Assembly: GCA_003254905.1 (NCBI GenBank)
Contig: QANU01095824.1
Location: forward strand, 1 to 64,000
Length of the DNA stretch: 64,000 bases
Source: Nissolia schottii
Lineage: Eukaryota > Streptophyta > Magnoliopsida > Fabales > Fabaceae
Direction of reading: 5' to 3'
The translations under genes were made by a program, and so were the position numbers. Below the pieces are notes generated by a model. The model had not been told where the DNA came from. It saw only the letters and a list, made by a program, of their open reading frames with translations, and made no database searches. Positions 46,476 through 58,779 of this stretch are shown piece after piece; the stretch's first letter is position 1; each line of letters begins with the position of its first letter.

Positions 46476-47133
46476 TTAAAACAATATTAAAATAAAAATA
46501 AAATCAAGAGTGGTAGTTGTGGCGAGGTGAACTGGGGCTGAGGTGTATTTGAGGCTTATCAAATCGTCGTGATCATCCACATCATGCCCAAGGGCAAGAG
46601 TGTCGGAGATATGCTCGTCCTCGTCCTCTAAGCTGTCAAACATCGAGAAGTCTGACAATTGTGACGATCCACCTGCCTGTAGATGTGTAGATGTGACCAC
46701 ATTCGGGGAGAGGCTAGAAGTCATTTTCTTCTTCATCTTCAATTTTTCCTTCTTCCATTGTTGTTGTGTCTTTAACTATTATCGAAGGTGTGTCTCCTCC
46801 TCCTGCATCTACATAGCCTAGGTGTGGAGTTCAGTGTTAAGGCCATGAAAGACGCAACGAACATCATCCTCACTAAGATATATTGTACCTCGGAGGGGGC
46901 ATATACCCCAGAGTCAGCATGAACCTCAGTCTTAATTGTGGTGCCATATCGTACCCCTGATGGGGCACAAATTTCCCTGTGGATGGCATGGGGGTGGATG
47001 TGGATCCCACTATCGATGCAGAGGTCGACGCAAGGGAATGCTCGTCACCCCTGCCTCTACCTCTGCTGGTTTTGCCTTTGCCTCTATTGTGTCCTAAAGT
47101 CACATCTAAAAAAATAAAAATACACACACACAC
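46476..47133 (-). pseudogene. Fragment of a probable transposon ORF
   Basis: Minus-strand frames 46873-47133 (RGKGKTSRGRGRGDEHSLAS..., basic then Ser/Thr-rich) and 46476-46742 (QLSDFSMFDSLEDEDEHISD, acidic). Basic and acidic low-complexity blocks of this kind occur at the ends of plant transposase-associated proteins of En/Spm-like elements. The assignment is weak and no catalytic motif is visible. Confidence 0.3.
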
Positions 47134-47934
47134 ACACTCTTATAACATACACACATTCACACTAACACACTAATCACATACATACACTTATAATGTGCTT
47201 TTAGCATCATACTTTAACATACACACACACACACACTAATCACATATTTTAAAACATACACATAAATACATAAATACACTAGTAATTTCACATTATATAA
47301 ACACACTCACAGATACATAATTAATACATTACACATTAGTACAATTTCACATTACATGAACACACTTACACAATTACAATAAACACACTTACCTAATTAA
47401 CACATATAATTTCATATTACATAAACACACTTACATACAAATACATAAACATAAACTAACAATTACAATAATTACACAATCAATTTCCCATATCTAGCAA
47501 TCATCTATCCTATTACCGTTAATTATCCTAAAATAAAAGTTTTAAAAAAATTAAATAAATAAACAGTGAGGGTGTGAATCCCCAAAAATGTCATCGACAT
47601 GTAAAAGTAATAGTTCCCTTACGAAAGCCTCTATCGACGTATGATTTCAAAAAAATGAACTTTAAAATAAATAGATACTTAAATAAAATATATTAATTAA
47701 ACTAATTGGTCTTTAAATAAAGAACTAAACTATTCTGCAAAATATTCTTTAAATAAAATACTAAAATGAAAACATAAATGCTTAACGGTTCCTGCCTATG
47801 TTTTAATGGAGCACTCTAAATTGACATAACTAAACAACTACTAAATACTCCACTACAAAGTGTTCACCAAGTTTTGAACTATTGAAATCCCTTGAATAAG
47901 GGGAGTATCTTCGTCAATGCAATCTAAAAAATAT
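47134..47934. other. AT-rich stretch with CA microsatellites
   Basis: (CA)n tracts near 47122-47140 and 47220-47235 and many 'cacactta' words. Otherwise AT-rich and non-coding. Confidence 0.45.
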
Positions 47935-48960
47935 TAATAAGGGGTGAGTCACCACTCAGCGAATGACAAACCCCATGATGACATGAGATATTTCATAAAC
48001 ATGACAAGAATATACAATACATAATATAATATCAATGAAAAACATTGTACAATTTATATTACATGGTACATATAACATTTAAAACATAATTAAAGTAGGG
48101 AGTTCACTAGATAGACAAATCTGAGCAATATGTTTAGCTGTTCGTGATAATTTCTAGGTCTCATGTCTTGTCCTATTCTACATCATACATGACATCAGGC
48201 CTCGTGGGTTGCCTATGTCCAGACTCAGTCTTGTCCTAATTATTCTATATGTTTAAATCTTGTTCTACGTGACAATCATACAAGGTATACCAGGGTCAAC
48301 GTGGGTTGTCGCTGACGTATAATTTTATCCTAGATCTACTCCTATGAAAACAATGTAAACACGATAACATAAGCACATTAATGGATAACTGATAACATAA
48401 CTAACTTGTTCTTAAACATTCATACACATGCAACATGGCATATTTAATGCATAAAGATTTATGGTCCCATGTAGTTCTAAACTAATTTTCATGAGTTTCT
48501 AAAATAGTTTCATAAATATTTTCATAAGGAAATTCCTCACAAACTAATTTCATAAACATTAAAAGAAAATAATAAATTCCTCCTCCTAGGATTTTATAAA
48601 ACATGCATAATAAAATAATTTCTAAAATAAATACATGGTCTAAGCATGGATACTAATGCTAGAAGCTCCTAAGCATGGACACCCTATGTAGAGACATTGC
48701 TTCTCTATAAGAAAAATATAAAACTAGAGTTAAGAGAAAGTTCACGCTAAAAGTATAATCTTCAGAGCTTTCTGAGTGAATTAACAAGTAAAAAACACTC
48801 AAGGGAGACTTCTATTTATAGGAAAAACTAACTTGTCAGCCAAGTCACTGACCTCTGTCTCGCTGTAGCGGTCTCTGAGCGTTGCAACACTGAAATGGTA
48901 CCGAGCCATTGCAGCATGTTGGGGACGCTGCAGCACTCGACTCCCCCCTTTTTTAGAAAA
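47935..48960. repeat. LTR-like block
   Basis: Begins with a 'ggggtgagtcaccactcagc' box and ends near a 'ttctatttatagg' TATA-like box and a 'cccccctttttt' stretch. This organisation resembles 1050-2400. Probably a gypsy LTR remnant, non-coding. Confidence 0.45.
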
Positions 48961-49249
48961 CTATGAGTTGTTACAAAGGGAGACTTACTGGAGGGGGCAA
49001 CGGTGAAGTAGGCTCAGTGGAGAAGAGGGCTGGGCAGCAGACCTGTGGTGATGGTGTAGCGTAGAGCGAGAGGAAATGGAGCGGAGTCGACGACAGAAGC
49101 ATATGAAGGTGGTGAGAGGTAGAGAGAGGGAGGAAAGTTGTTAGAGAGAAGAAAGAGAGGAAGAATATAAGGATGAGGTCGTGAAATAAGGTTCCGGTGA
49201 ACACAATCAGCTTGTAAACAGTTTAAGTGAAACGGTGCATTTCACTTAG

Positions 49250-50114
49250 GTGGGAATCTCACCAACTTCAAAAAATTTGTTATTGGCAGATTTATCCACC
49301 TGTAAAAGTAAATTCATTAGTAATTTGTAGGACCAAAATGCTGCGTTTTGTTTCTGGCGGATAAATCTGCTGAAAATAACCTTAAACCCTAAACCCTAAA
49401 TAGATTAACCCTATGCAACTATGGGGAATCATAAATTGTTTTAGAGTTAATTTTACAGTCCTATGTTCTTATGTTTAAAGAAACATCGATATATACAAAG
49501 ATCATCAATAGCACACATAACCAACATTAATTAAAGTAAGCTCTTGTACTTCCGGTTATTCTTCACAAGAATGAAATTAACACAATTGTACGTCTATTTA
49601 ATATATATATATATATTCTTAGCGTTGTGCGAAAGAACGAATTCTCCACATGTGTACTTTATTTCGGTAATCATTAATCGTATGACAATTATTATGTGGT
49701 AATATTTGTTCGTGAAGTTATTAAAGCTACATAGTCCATATGCGGGTCTTATAATTAGTTAGGTACATCGTATGTCAAATTTACTGAGACAAGGTTACGT
49801 CGCATTCGTTTATTAACGAGAACGAATATAAATGATAAATTTAATAACGCTAAACAGTTACCAACGAATATATTATTGTGTTATATTATTTATTATCTTA
49901 TATCTACCGACAGATTTATTTGCTGGTAAAGTTTTGGTGCCAACTCATGCCAAAATTTATCGGCGGATATTTTGGCGGATAATTATCTGTCAATAAATGT
50001 GTAGATCTTTGCCAAAAGAACCGTGATAAGCATTTACCAATAGATTTCATGCATAAAATCCACAGGTATTTTTTGTGGATGTATCCGTCGATAGTGAGCA
50101 TTTTTCTGAGTCTT
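49250..50114. mobile_element. CACTA-like non-autonomous element (one end)
   Basis: Subterminal-repeat style sequence with repeated 'ggcggataa' and 'atttatccacc' words in both orientations. Its right end, read in reverse (ctcagaaaaatgctcactatcgacggata), matches the left end of the region at 56412 (ttactagaaaattgctagat then agcgacggat). The left end is not clear. Confidence 0.5.
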
Positions 50115-50120
50115 GCTACA

Positions 50121-50923
50121 TGTACACCTGAAATACAGTCATTGTACTGCAACCTAAGCGATTTTATATGTAAGGTCCATTAACAAAACACATGACGCAC
50201 ATGTTCCACATTCTCCACCTTCCACTCTCAAATCGCGTGCACCTACTCTACCGCTGTGCATAAACATTTTAAACTGTTATGCAAAAACATTTTGAATTGT
50301 TGTGTAAAAACTTTTTCAAATGTTGTGCACAAACATTTTGAACTGTTGTGCACAAACTTTTTGAACTGTTGTGCACAAACCAAACTTTTTCAATTGTTGT
50401 GCACAAACATTTTGAATTGTTGTGCACAAATATTTTGAACTATTTAAAATCTTTGTGCACGATAATTGAAATTTTTGTGCATTATAATAAAAAGTTTATG
50501 CATGTTAGTTAAAAATGTTTGTGTAATATGTTAAAAATGTTTGTGCATGTACCTATGAATGTTTGTGCAAAATAGTTGACAAACATTTTGAATTATTGTG
50601 CACAAATATTTTGAACTATTTAAAATGTTTGTGCACGATAATTGAAATTTTTTGTGCATTATAATAAAAAGTTTATGCATGTTAATTAAAAATGTTTGTG
50701 TAACATGTTAAAAATGTTTGTGCACGTACTTGTGAATGTTTGTGCAAAATAGTTGAAAATGTTTATGCATGATAGTTAAAAGTATTTGCGCACGTAATAA
50801 AAAATGAATTAATAAATGATAATTTAAAATGTTTGTACACCGTAGCTGTGAGTGAGTGAGTGCACATGGGCCAACCTTATAAAATCATTGGTTGGCAATA
50901 CAGTGACGGATTGTAAGGTGTAC
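50121..50923. mobile_element. TIR element with internal TTTGTGCA minisatellite
   Basis: Left end tgtacacctgaaatacagtc and right end (reversed) tgtacaccttacaatccgtc remain similar for about 60 bp, through 'gattttata'. Between them lies a minisatellite: a run of about 22-bp units (acattttgaactgttgtgca and variants) at 50258-50440, then two copies of a larger unit with period about 176 bp (50424-50599 and 50600-50770). No protein of its own; the 60-codon frame here is a repeat translation. Confidence 0.7.
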
Positions 50924-52010
50924 ATCAATCAATTTTCTTTTTCTAATTGTGCTGGTTTCTTTCAACTACAAATAATTTTTTTTATGTAGAACTTATAATA
51001 ATAATAATATTTTATTTAATAACACCCCAACTCCATTACACTCAAAGAAGTTACACCCATGACCCACCAATTTATGCTGGAAATGACTCTTTTAAATTGC
51101 TGATTGCACTTTAGAGGTTAAAATGCATACATGGACACTAATGATTAGTTATCAAAGAGAAGTGACCATTTTTTAATTAAAATTGTTTAAAAAAGTAATT
51201 ATGTGCATTTGTTATTATTGTTAATTACATTTTAATGATTAAGATGTGTGTATTTTAATGTCTAAAATATAAACTACACTTTAGAAGAGCCATTTCCATT
51301 TATGCTCCGCAAACACTTCTACAACCATATCCTTTTAACCACCCCAATAAAAATATATTAAAAAAGCATAAATAAAAAAGTAAAAAAAATCATGCATTTT
51401 CATTCACTTTAAAAAAAAATTAATTCATTCTATCAAGCCCCACTAACTATCTATCTATCTATACTATTAATAAAACAAATTCCAAAAATGACTACCTTTT
51501 CATCTCTATCAATTCTATTAGAATGAGTTTTCAAGTCCAACCATAAAATTATGTGCAAAAGAAAGGAAAAAAAAGTAATATATGATGTTAAATTATATTT
51601 AGTTATTTCTTTTAAGAATTGAAAACATCGGAATGTGAGTAGTGATGGGTTCCGATGATAACAATTTCTCTTTCTAGTTTACACACGTTGCACAGTCAGT
51701 TATTAATTTTTAAGCCTTTTTTTTTTAATGTTATTCAGTTTATCTCATAGGCAGTCAATGCCCCCTATATATGAGAGAAAATAACTTTCTCGCGCAATTT
51801 TTGTTTATCAACAACAGCCTTCACGGTTTTTTCATTACCAAATGATTTTTTTAAAATTTTTTTAATAATTTTAAAAAATCATTTGCATTATATATTTATT
51901 TTATCCATATGCAATACTTGACTGATTAAAACACATTAGTAATAATAAAAATATTGACTAAATTAATTCCTCTAAAAAAAATTTCTCTAAAAATGTCAAT
52001 TTTCATGGCT
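50924..52010. other. AT-rich intergenic stretch
   Basis: No gene. A (CTAT)n tract at 51447-51462 runs into a 'tctatactattaataaaac' sequence that resembles Helitron 5' ends. Confidence 0.4.
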
Positions 52011-52099
52011 AGACAAACCACGTTTTCCTTTATTACACAGCAGAAGATCGAGTTCTAAAATCTCATTGGCTGATATGCGTGGTAGCCTTACGAAAATGC

Positions 52100-52105
52100 C
52101 ACGTG
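52100..52105 (+). promoter_or_regulatory. G-box (CACGTG) in the ERdj3A-like promoter
   Basis: CACGTG in the context gccacgtgtac, about 190 bp upstream of the start codon. An inverted CCAAT box (attgg) lies upstream at about 52065. G-box/CCACG-type sites with CCAAT boxes are found in plant ER-stress-responsive promoters bound by bZIP factors; the arrangement here is not a textbook ERSE. Confidence 0.5.
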
Positions 52106-52154
52106 TACTCAACGGCCTTAGCCTCGAAGCATCTGGAGACTTTCTCCCGCGAAC

Positions 52155-52162
52155 TTATTTAA
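52155..52162 (+). promoter_or_regulatory. TATA-like box of the ERdj3A-like gene
   Basis: TTATTTAA, 130 bp upstream of the ATG and followed by a C/T-rich leader. Confidence 0.5.
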
Positions 52163-52292
52163 GCTTCTCCTCGTTCCCCGTCACCGTCCTTCACTGTGTC
52201 TCTGTTTGTTGTCATCTTCTTCCTCCGACAAAAAAACGCAACGCTCCGATTCCGAATTGCGAAACTATCCCGGCGAAGATTCGGATCCGGGT

Positions 52293-55200
52293 ATGAAAAC
52301 CCGCTCAGCCAAATGGGCCATTTCCCTCGTGGCCACTCTCTGCTTCCTCGCATGCTTAGAAATCGAAGCCAAAACCGTAGACCCCTATAAGGTCAGCCTC
52401 TAACTCGTTTTGTTCTTTCTCGATTTAGTCTTGTCAAAAAGGATTAGGGTTTGGGAAATTAGAGGTCTAATTGGTGTGGGAATGACATAGTGGGCGTTGT
52501 GGTGTGTTTTGCAACAATTCGTTTTTCTGCAGTCACTGTTTAGATGCTATATTGGCTTCAGTTTCTCTTTCTGGTTGCCGTACTAAATTCTAAAGGCGGC
52601 GTCTCTATGAAATGGATGAATTTGGAGATTCATTTTTACTTGCAAAATTGGGTTTTTCTTGGCCATTACCATTTTTTGGAGCATCTCTCTCTCTCTCTGT
52701 CTCTCTCTCTCTCTCTTCTTGGTTTGATTCTACAAAACAATGTCAAGTCAAGCATGCTCTTAGAATTTCGTTGTATATTTAAGTTCTTGTCTTTACTTGG
52801 ATACCTGAATTTTCATGTATTTATATGGTTTGAGAGCATAAACTTGCAAGTTCTCGTGTTTACGTTGTAATTGTATAATTAAATTGCTAGTTATCTGTTT
52901 CGAGCTGTCTTTGGCCAAGAATCATGATGATTCCAAGCAAAAGTAGGAAGGAATTTTGTTCATGCTTTTGTTTATGTTGTTTTGAGAACGCATACTGATT
53001 TCGCGTTTTTTATCAGGTTCTTGGTGTTGATAAGAATGCAAGTCAGCGGGAAATTCAGAAGGCTTTCCACAAGTATGTCTGCTTCTGATGTCTACTACAG
53101 AGTTCTTGTTGATTGCCACACTTGATCGGATAAATCATTCACCTTTGATGTTGATTGTTCTTTATTAACTTGGTTCCTATGCTGCTTTTCAGGCTCTCTC
53201 TTCAATATCACCCTGACAAGAACAAAGACAAGGGTGCACAAGAGAAGTTTGCTCAGATCAATAATGGTATAGAAAGTTTCTTCATCTTTCTCTCAGTCAC
53301 ACACACAACACAGATAAACAAGCTCATACTTGCAGGAACAAAGATTTGATACTATATTTAATTATTATATAATTAGTGTATGCTGTTTTGCATGCTTACT
53401 TTGTACTTGGTACTTACCTTTTGGTTTAAGATGTTCATGGGAGTCTCCTTTTTCCTTTAAACAGCATATGAGATTTTGTCCGATGAACAGAAGAGGAAGA
53501 ATTATGACATGTATGGAGATGAGAAAGGCAATCCTGGTTTTGAAGCTGGCCATCCTGGAGGTCAAGGTGGATATACTTATTTCACAGGTGGGGGACCCGG
53601 GCAAAGCCAGTTCAACTTCAGACCAGGGGACTGGCAGGGTATGGGTGGGCAAGGAGGATCCAAGTCATTCTCCTTCTCCTTTGGTGGGTCTGGTGGTCCA
53701 AGTTCTTTTGGATTCGATTTGAATGATCTCCTTGGTGGTTTCTTTGGTGGAGGAGGAGGTGGTGGTGGTAGTCACTTTGGGGGTTTTGGCAGCTCAACTG
53801 GTTCTCAATCTGAGTCCAAGAAATCCCCCAAAACCTTTAAAGCCATAAATTCACATATATACAGGAAAGAAATAGTTGATCAAGGGATGACATGGCTTTT
53901 GTTGTCTTATACACCATCACTGAAGGGGATCCAATACTTTGAATCAACTGTAGAGGATGTTGCTAGTTCACTGCAAGGAGCTTTAAAGGTACGTATTTAT
54001 TTTGGAAGATTTTTCATATTTGTTGATTTTTGGAGTTGTGGTGTCTCATTTCTCTCTTTTCTGTGACAGGTTGGAAGCATTAATTGCGAAAAGGAAGTCT
54101 CATTCTGTAAGGAGCTTGGTGTACATCCGCCCAGAGCTCCAAGGCTTTTTGTTTATTCTTACAAGAAGAGTGAAAAGGGCTCTTTAGTGGAGTATGGAGG
54201 TGACTTGGCGGTTAAGGATTTGAAGGCTTTCTGTCAAGAACACTTGCCTAGGTTTTCAAAACAGACTGACTTGAAAAATTTTGATCAATTTAGCACTAGT
54301 GAGAAGTTGCCCAGGGTGATGCTTCTCTCCACGAAGAAGGACACTCCTGTAATCTGGCGTGTTCTTAGTGGCTTGTATCACAAACGCATTACTTTCAGTA
54401 ATGCAGAGGTATTTAGATTGTAAATATAATTTTTTTCTGTGTTATTTACATATTTTTTTAGGCCTATAGGAGAGTCCTGCACTTTGTTGGAAGGTTAAGG
54501 GGAAATGGTTGATCTTCTAAGTGTGCTTGTTTGGTATTTGTTTTGGAGGTTTGTTGGGGGGAACTACACTTGGTGTTTATATTCAGCTTTGAACAAATAT
54601 TTATTGTGTGCTTGAATCATTTGTAGGTTCGTGATGTTTCTGATCCAAGAGTGAAAAGGCTTGGAGTTGATGCACTTCCATCTATTGTAGGATGGCTACC
54701 TAATGGAGAGAAGCGTATTTTGAAAACCGGGATTTCAGTAAAAGAGATGAAATCTGCAGTTGCTGATCTTAGTAATTTACTTGAAAGTTTTGAAAAACTA
54801 AGTAAAAAGGAAGCATCAAGTCAGGCCAAGAAGGCACAAACTGATTCGGACGAGGGACAAATACAGTTGCTTTCTGGGTCTAACTTTGAGACACTGTGTG
54901 GTGAGAAAGCTCCTGTCTGCATCATTGGTGCCTTCAGATCATCTAAAGCTAGAGAAAAGCTAGAATCAGTTCTCTCTTTGGTAAGTATTTCTTTCATTTT
55001 CTAACTGGTTTAATTGATATAATTTTATCTTGTGCAAGTCTCTCATAGGGAGCACACTTTTGTAACTTCAGGTATCCCAAAAATCTCTTTCAAGGCGACC
55101 AAGTCTAGGAGCCACCAGCTCTAGGGACTCCATTTCCTATGCTCTCCTAGATGCTGCAAAGCAAGAGTCATTTCTAAATGCTTTTAACAAGACAGGTTAT

Positions 55201-55362
55201 AAATCATCAGATAAGTTGTTGATTGCCTATAAACCTAAGAGAGCGAAGTACACTGTATTTATGGGTGACATGACAATAGAGGAGGTGGAGAATTTTGTAA
55301 GCTCCGTTCTTAGTGGGGATATACCATTCAGGGAAACACGTCAGAAGCCTGCACTCAAGTAG
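52293..55362 (+). CDS. ERDJ3A: ER-lumenal DnaJ protein, ERdj3A / TMS1 type
   Basis: Seven exons: 52293-52391, 53017-53072, 53193-53266, 53465-53988, 54070-54408, 54627-54980, 55072-55362; joined frame 1737 nt, 578 aa, all junctions GT-AG. Residues 1-26 form a cleavable signal peptide (basic start, then AISLVATLCFLACL). A J domain follows at about 29-94 with HPD at 58-60, the motif that stimulates Hsp70 ATPase. A Gly/Phe-rich region with a polyglycine run spans about 100-190. The C-terminal half has thioredoxin-like blocks (MTWLLLSYTPSLKGIQYFES; VKRLGVDALPSIVGWLPNG) and lacks DnaJ zinc fingers. Length and order match Arabidopsis AtERdj3A/TMS1 (At3g08970 from memory), a co-chaperone of BiP needed for thermotolerant pollen-tube growth. 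No HDEL-type signal at the C-terminus (QKPALK). An AATAAA lies at 55375. Confidence 0.95.
52684..52718 (+). repeat. (CT)n microsatellite in ERdj3A-like intron 1
   Basis: Interrupted CT run within the first intron; it creates a Leu/Ser repeat in a shadow frame. Confidence 0.8.
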
Positions 55363-55374
55363 AGCAAATTGGGC

Positions 55375-55380
55375 AATAAA
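55375..55380 (+). terminator. Candidate polyadenylation signal of the ERdj3A-like gene
   Basis: AATAAA 13 bp after the stop codon, followed by GT/T-rich sequence. Plants use loose signals, so the actual cleavage site may be further on. Confidence 0.4.
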
Positions 55381-55679
55381 ACTGGGGTTTGCTGCATTTT
55401 GGTTGTAACCCCGTGTGTACATATTGTGATGTAAGTCCTCAAGGATGATGCTCCGTGTAGCGCTCATTGTTATTGACAATTTTGCAATCAGAAAAAAAAA
55501 AACACACTATTAGTAAAGATATTAACATTCTTTCATGAATTTTGTCTGTTATAATGAATTTTGTCTACTTAGCTTGATATATAATGCACAATTTAGCTTC
55601 TACATTGAAAAACAAAAACTAAATTGATTTGCTTTTACATGGTAATAACTTTTGACGTTCAGAGGCCGTGAGAATCTTC

Positions 55680-56030
55680 TCTTGTCGCTTGACACAGTGG
55701 TTCGAATGGCCCAATTACTCAGGACCAGCAGGAGGCCAACGAGACAAGAGAAGACGTGGACCCACAAGAGCTAAGGCCGAAGAGGAAGCTTCGCAGGCCT
55801 CTTGAATGGGAGGACTACCTCCGTGAGTAAAAAGGGCCACGTGGCAGAATAGGCTAATACCTAGGAATATTTTCAATCATTGTAACCGTTGGATCCTAGG
55901 ATAAGAATTAGCTAGTTTGTCTTATTCTATTTTGGTAAAACTTGGGTCAAGTTTTGGGTTGTATCAAAGGAACAGTAGCATCTTTGAATGAAATCAAGAA
56001 AGAACCTTTTTCTGCCGTCATTTCTCTATT
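55680..56030 (+). pseudogene. LTR-retrotransposon pol end and LTR remnant
   Basis: The plus-strand frame ends RPKRKLRRPLEWEDYLRE followed by a stop at 55828-55830, typical of the final residues of a retrotransposon polyprotein. Then comes LTR-like sequence with 'ggccacgtggcagaatagg' and 'gaatgaaatcaagaaagaac' words. Upstream pol is missing. Confidence 0.45.
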
Positions 56031-56411
56031 TTGGTAGTCTTAGCTAACATTGTTGCCATGCTTAGCTGGTAGCTGCGATCAGGAGGAAATGGGTAGTATA
56101 ATGGCCTTGATAGCAGTACAAAAGTGAGAAGCTGTTACTTTTGTGAAGTTAGGATGAGTGAGAATTTGATTTTTGGCATTTTTCAGCTTTAGAGAGAATT
56201 GGAAATTTGAAACAAAATTGGGGGACATGAGCTGCAAGTAAGCAGTAGCATTTGATTTAGGCCAAACCAGAAAAGGCTGGAATTTATGTCAAGAAGAATT
56301 AAATGAAAGAGAAGAATTACAATTAGACTTTCCTGAGCCATAATCTAGCTTCCATTAGGTTTGTATCGTCATGCTTTATACTTTTCTACGTATGACTATT
56401 GTACGCTGAAA
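56031..56411. other. Intergenic, nothing recognised
   Basis: No gene or paired repeats seen. Confidence 0.35.
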
Positions 56412-58760
56412 TCATTACTAGAAAATTGCTAGATAGCGACGGATTTTATTGGTGGATATATCCAACAACGTTACTTGCAAATTTTAAGTATAATACCCAT
56501 TGGTAAAAACCTTTTTTGACAATGTTAACGTAGAAGTTCACTGTTACCAAAAAATAATTTATCTGTTATAATATCTGTTGGAATAATGTAACACCAAGTG
56601 ACACCTATATATTACCATCAGATATATCCAATGGTAATCACTAAATAATTTAAAAACTACGAAAAACATGTACTGGTGGATAATTTTTTAATAAATTTGG
56701 GGTTTAGGATTTGGAAGTTCAAGTTTGTTAAGGTTTAAGGTTTATCTTCTTTAATAAACATTAACAATATAAGCACACCACTAAAAGGTTATGATACAAA
56801 CAATGAGACTAATGAATTCATTTGAGAACTATGTGTTATATAGAGAGAGGGAGACAAAAAGAAAATAGGTTTCCACATTTTAAGGTTTAGGGTTTAGGGC
56901 TTATCATACCAAAATTTATTATACAAATTAATGACCGCGGTGAGTAAGTTACTAATTGATTATTGTGCACACTCAAATCGATGATGAAAGTTTAAAGACT
57001 AACATGTACGGTCATTTATAAATAATTATCGTCCTATAATATATGGTTTGACGATTAATTATTAATCTATGAGTAAAAGGATGATAAAAGGTGTGCATAG
57101 ACAATTTTAGACAACATAGAGACATGTAATTGTTAATTAATATGACATTATTCTTTTTTTATCAATGAGGGTTCATTTAATTGCTCTAGTTATTCATTTA
57201 AGGTTAGGGTTTAGGGTTTAGTTGTTATAAACAAATATGTCAAAATGGTGGCATATTTATGCGTCGATATTCAATTTTCATTAGTTAGAAGATTTCCTGC
57301 ACAAATGAAACAATGCACTTCATTTTTGGTATTATCAGTAGATTTTAAACATTTACTAGTGGACTTATTCACTGATAATGGTCACTGCATCTTTAAATAC
57401 ACACATTCTTCTCTTCTTTCTCATTTTCTCTACTCTCTCCACATCCCATTCTTTCCCCTCCACTTTCTTCACCACCACCATGGCCCTCCTAGTCTCCGCC
57501 AACACCCGCTGCTGCTGCCACACCCCCACACCCTTGCCTCCTAGTCTCTGCCACTACCCACTATCGCCGCCATGACCCCACACCCCACTACAGCTAAATT
57601 CACCACACCTCCATGCACCTGCCACTATCACCACGCCCCTGCCACTAGCCATTGTCATTGCCCCAGCCACTAGCCACTGTCCTAGCTGTTGTCACCTCAC
57701 CCTTGCATTGCATAATCATTGTTAGTCTTTTTATTGTCTTTTTTATTTTATTTTATTTTGACTGAATTGAATTTGATTATGTTTTGAGACTGTTATTGTG
57801 ATTTTTTTTATCTATGATTTAAGAGTATATTCAAAATTGATTTGGGTATACTTTAGGGTTAGGATATGTGTTAGGTTTGATAATGATTATGTTATGTTTA
57901 TGTGTAGGGATTGGGTTAGAGGTAAGGTTGAAGTTAATTTGTGTATTTATATTTTATTAACTTGTATATTTACATTTTTCTAGGATATGACAGACAGAAG
58001 TGAGCCTCCAAGTGGACCTCCACCTCCACTTTCAAAGGAACCTCTACTTTTAGAGGCACCCACCTCATAGTCATGGCCATCGTTTGTGGATGATCTCGAA
58101 CGTCGAATTGCTTTCCTTGAAAGGATTTATGGTCTGGATGCACAAAGAGGGAATCGTTCTCCTCTAGCAGATGGTCACCACCATCAAATTAGGGTGTAGT
58201 AGTTTTGGGGTTTTACTGTGGGTCTATCAATAGAAAATTACTCATTGCCAAAGATGATCAAGTCTACGGTGGTAGGGAATGCTCTACTAGCAGATGACGA
58301 AGTCTTTGGCAATCCTTGTATGACCAAATCTACAATAATAATGTAATGTCTACTATAATATCAAATTAGGTTTTATTTACTAGGGTTTAGGGTTTTATTT
58401 ATTAGTCGTATGATAGAGAATCCATTGTTGAAAACTAATAATATAAGGTTTTATAATTTTTTAATAAAGAATATGTTCTGTATTTTGGTTATGATGATTA
58501 ATAAAAATAATTATTTTTATTTGTGTACTAATTAATTATTTTCTTTATTTTTAGCTTTTTTTTTTTCTTTTTTAGGGTTTTCTGACAGATATTTCCGTTG
58601 GTAACCATTCTGGAAGTCGTTGTTTCTAAGACTTGTCAACGACGGATGTACCCACCACTAATTATTGACGGCTTCATTATCCGTTAATAATTAGTTGCCG
58701 ACGAGCTCATTACCAGCAGATAGTAACTAACACAGAATCCATCAAAACCTTATAAATCCA
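56412..58760. mobile_element. CACTA-like non-autonomous element (tentative)
   Basis: The left end cattactagaaaattgctag then agcgacggat resembles CACTA termini and matches the end of the block at 49250-50114. Both edges hold many 'cgacgga', 'ggtggatatatcc', 'taccagcagat' words, as in the subterminal repeats of En/Spm elements. The interior has CCA/CCT-rich sequence (57470-57700) and a short frame MTDRSEPPSGPPPPLSKEPL (57988 on) with an early stop. No transposase and no clear right terminus. Confidence 0.45.
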
Positions 58761-58779
58761 TCAGTAATGCATACAAATT

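Noticed and set aside
50256..50438. 60-codon frame of Cys/Leu/Asn repeats
   Set aside because: Translation of the minisatellite unit, not a gene.
53365..53652. Antisense frame over the ERdj3A-like Gly-rich exon
   Set aside because: Overlaps intron and conserved coding sequence of the sense gene; a by-product of skewed composition.
49383..57215. Telomere-like aaaccctaaaccctaaa words at 49384, 56884 and 57203
   Set aside because: Only two or three units each; too short for interstitial telomere arrays, and they lie in repeated elements.
57245..57575. Pro/His-rich frames near 57.4 kb
   Set aside because: Arise from CCA/CCT simple sequence inside a CACTA-like region; no homologous domain.
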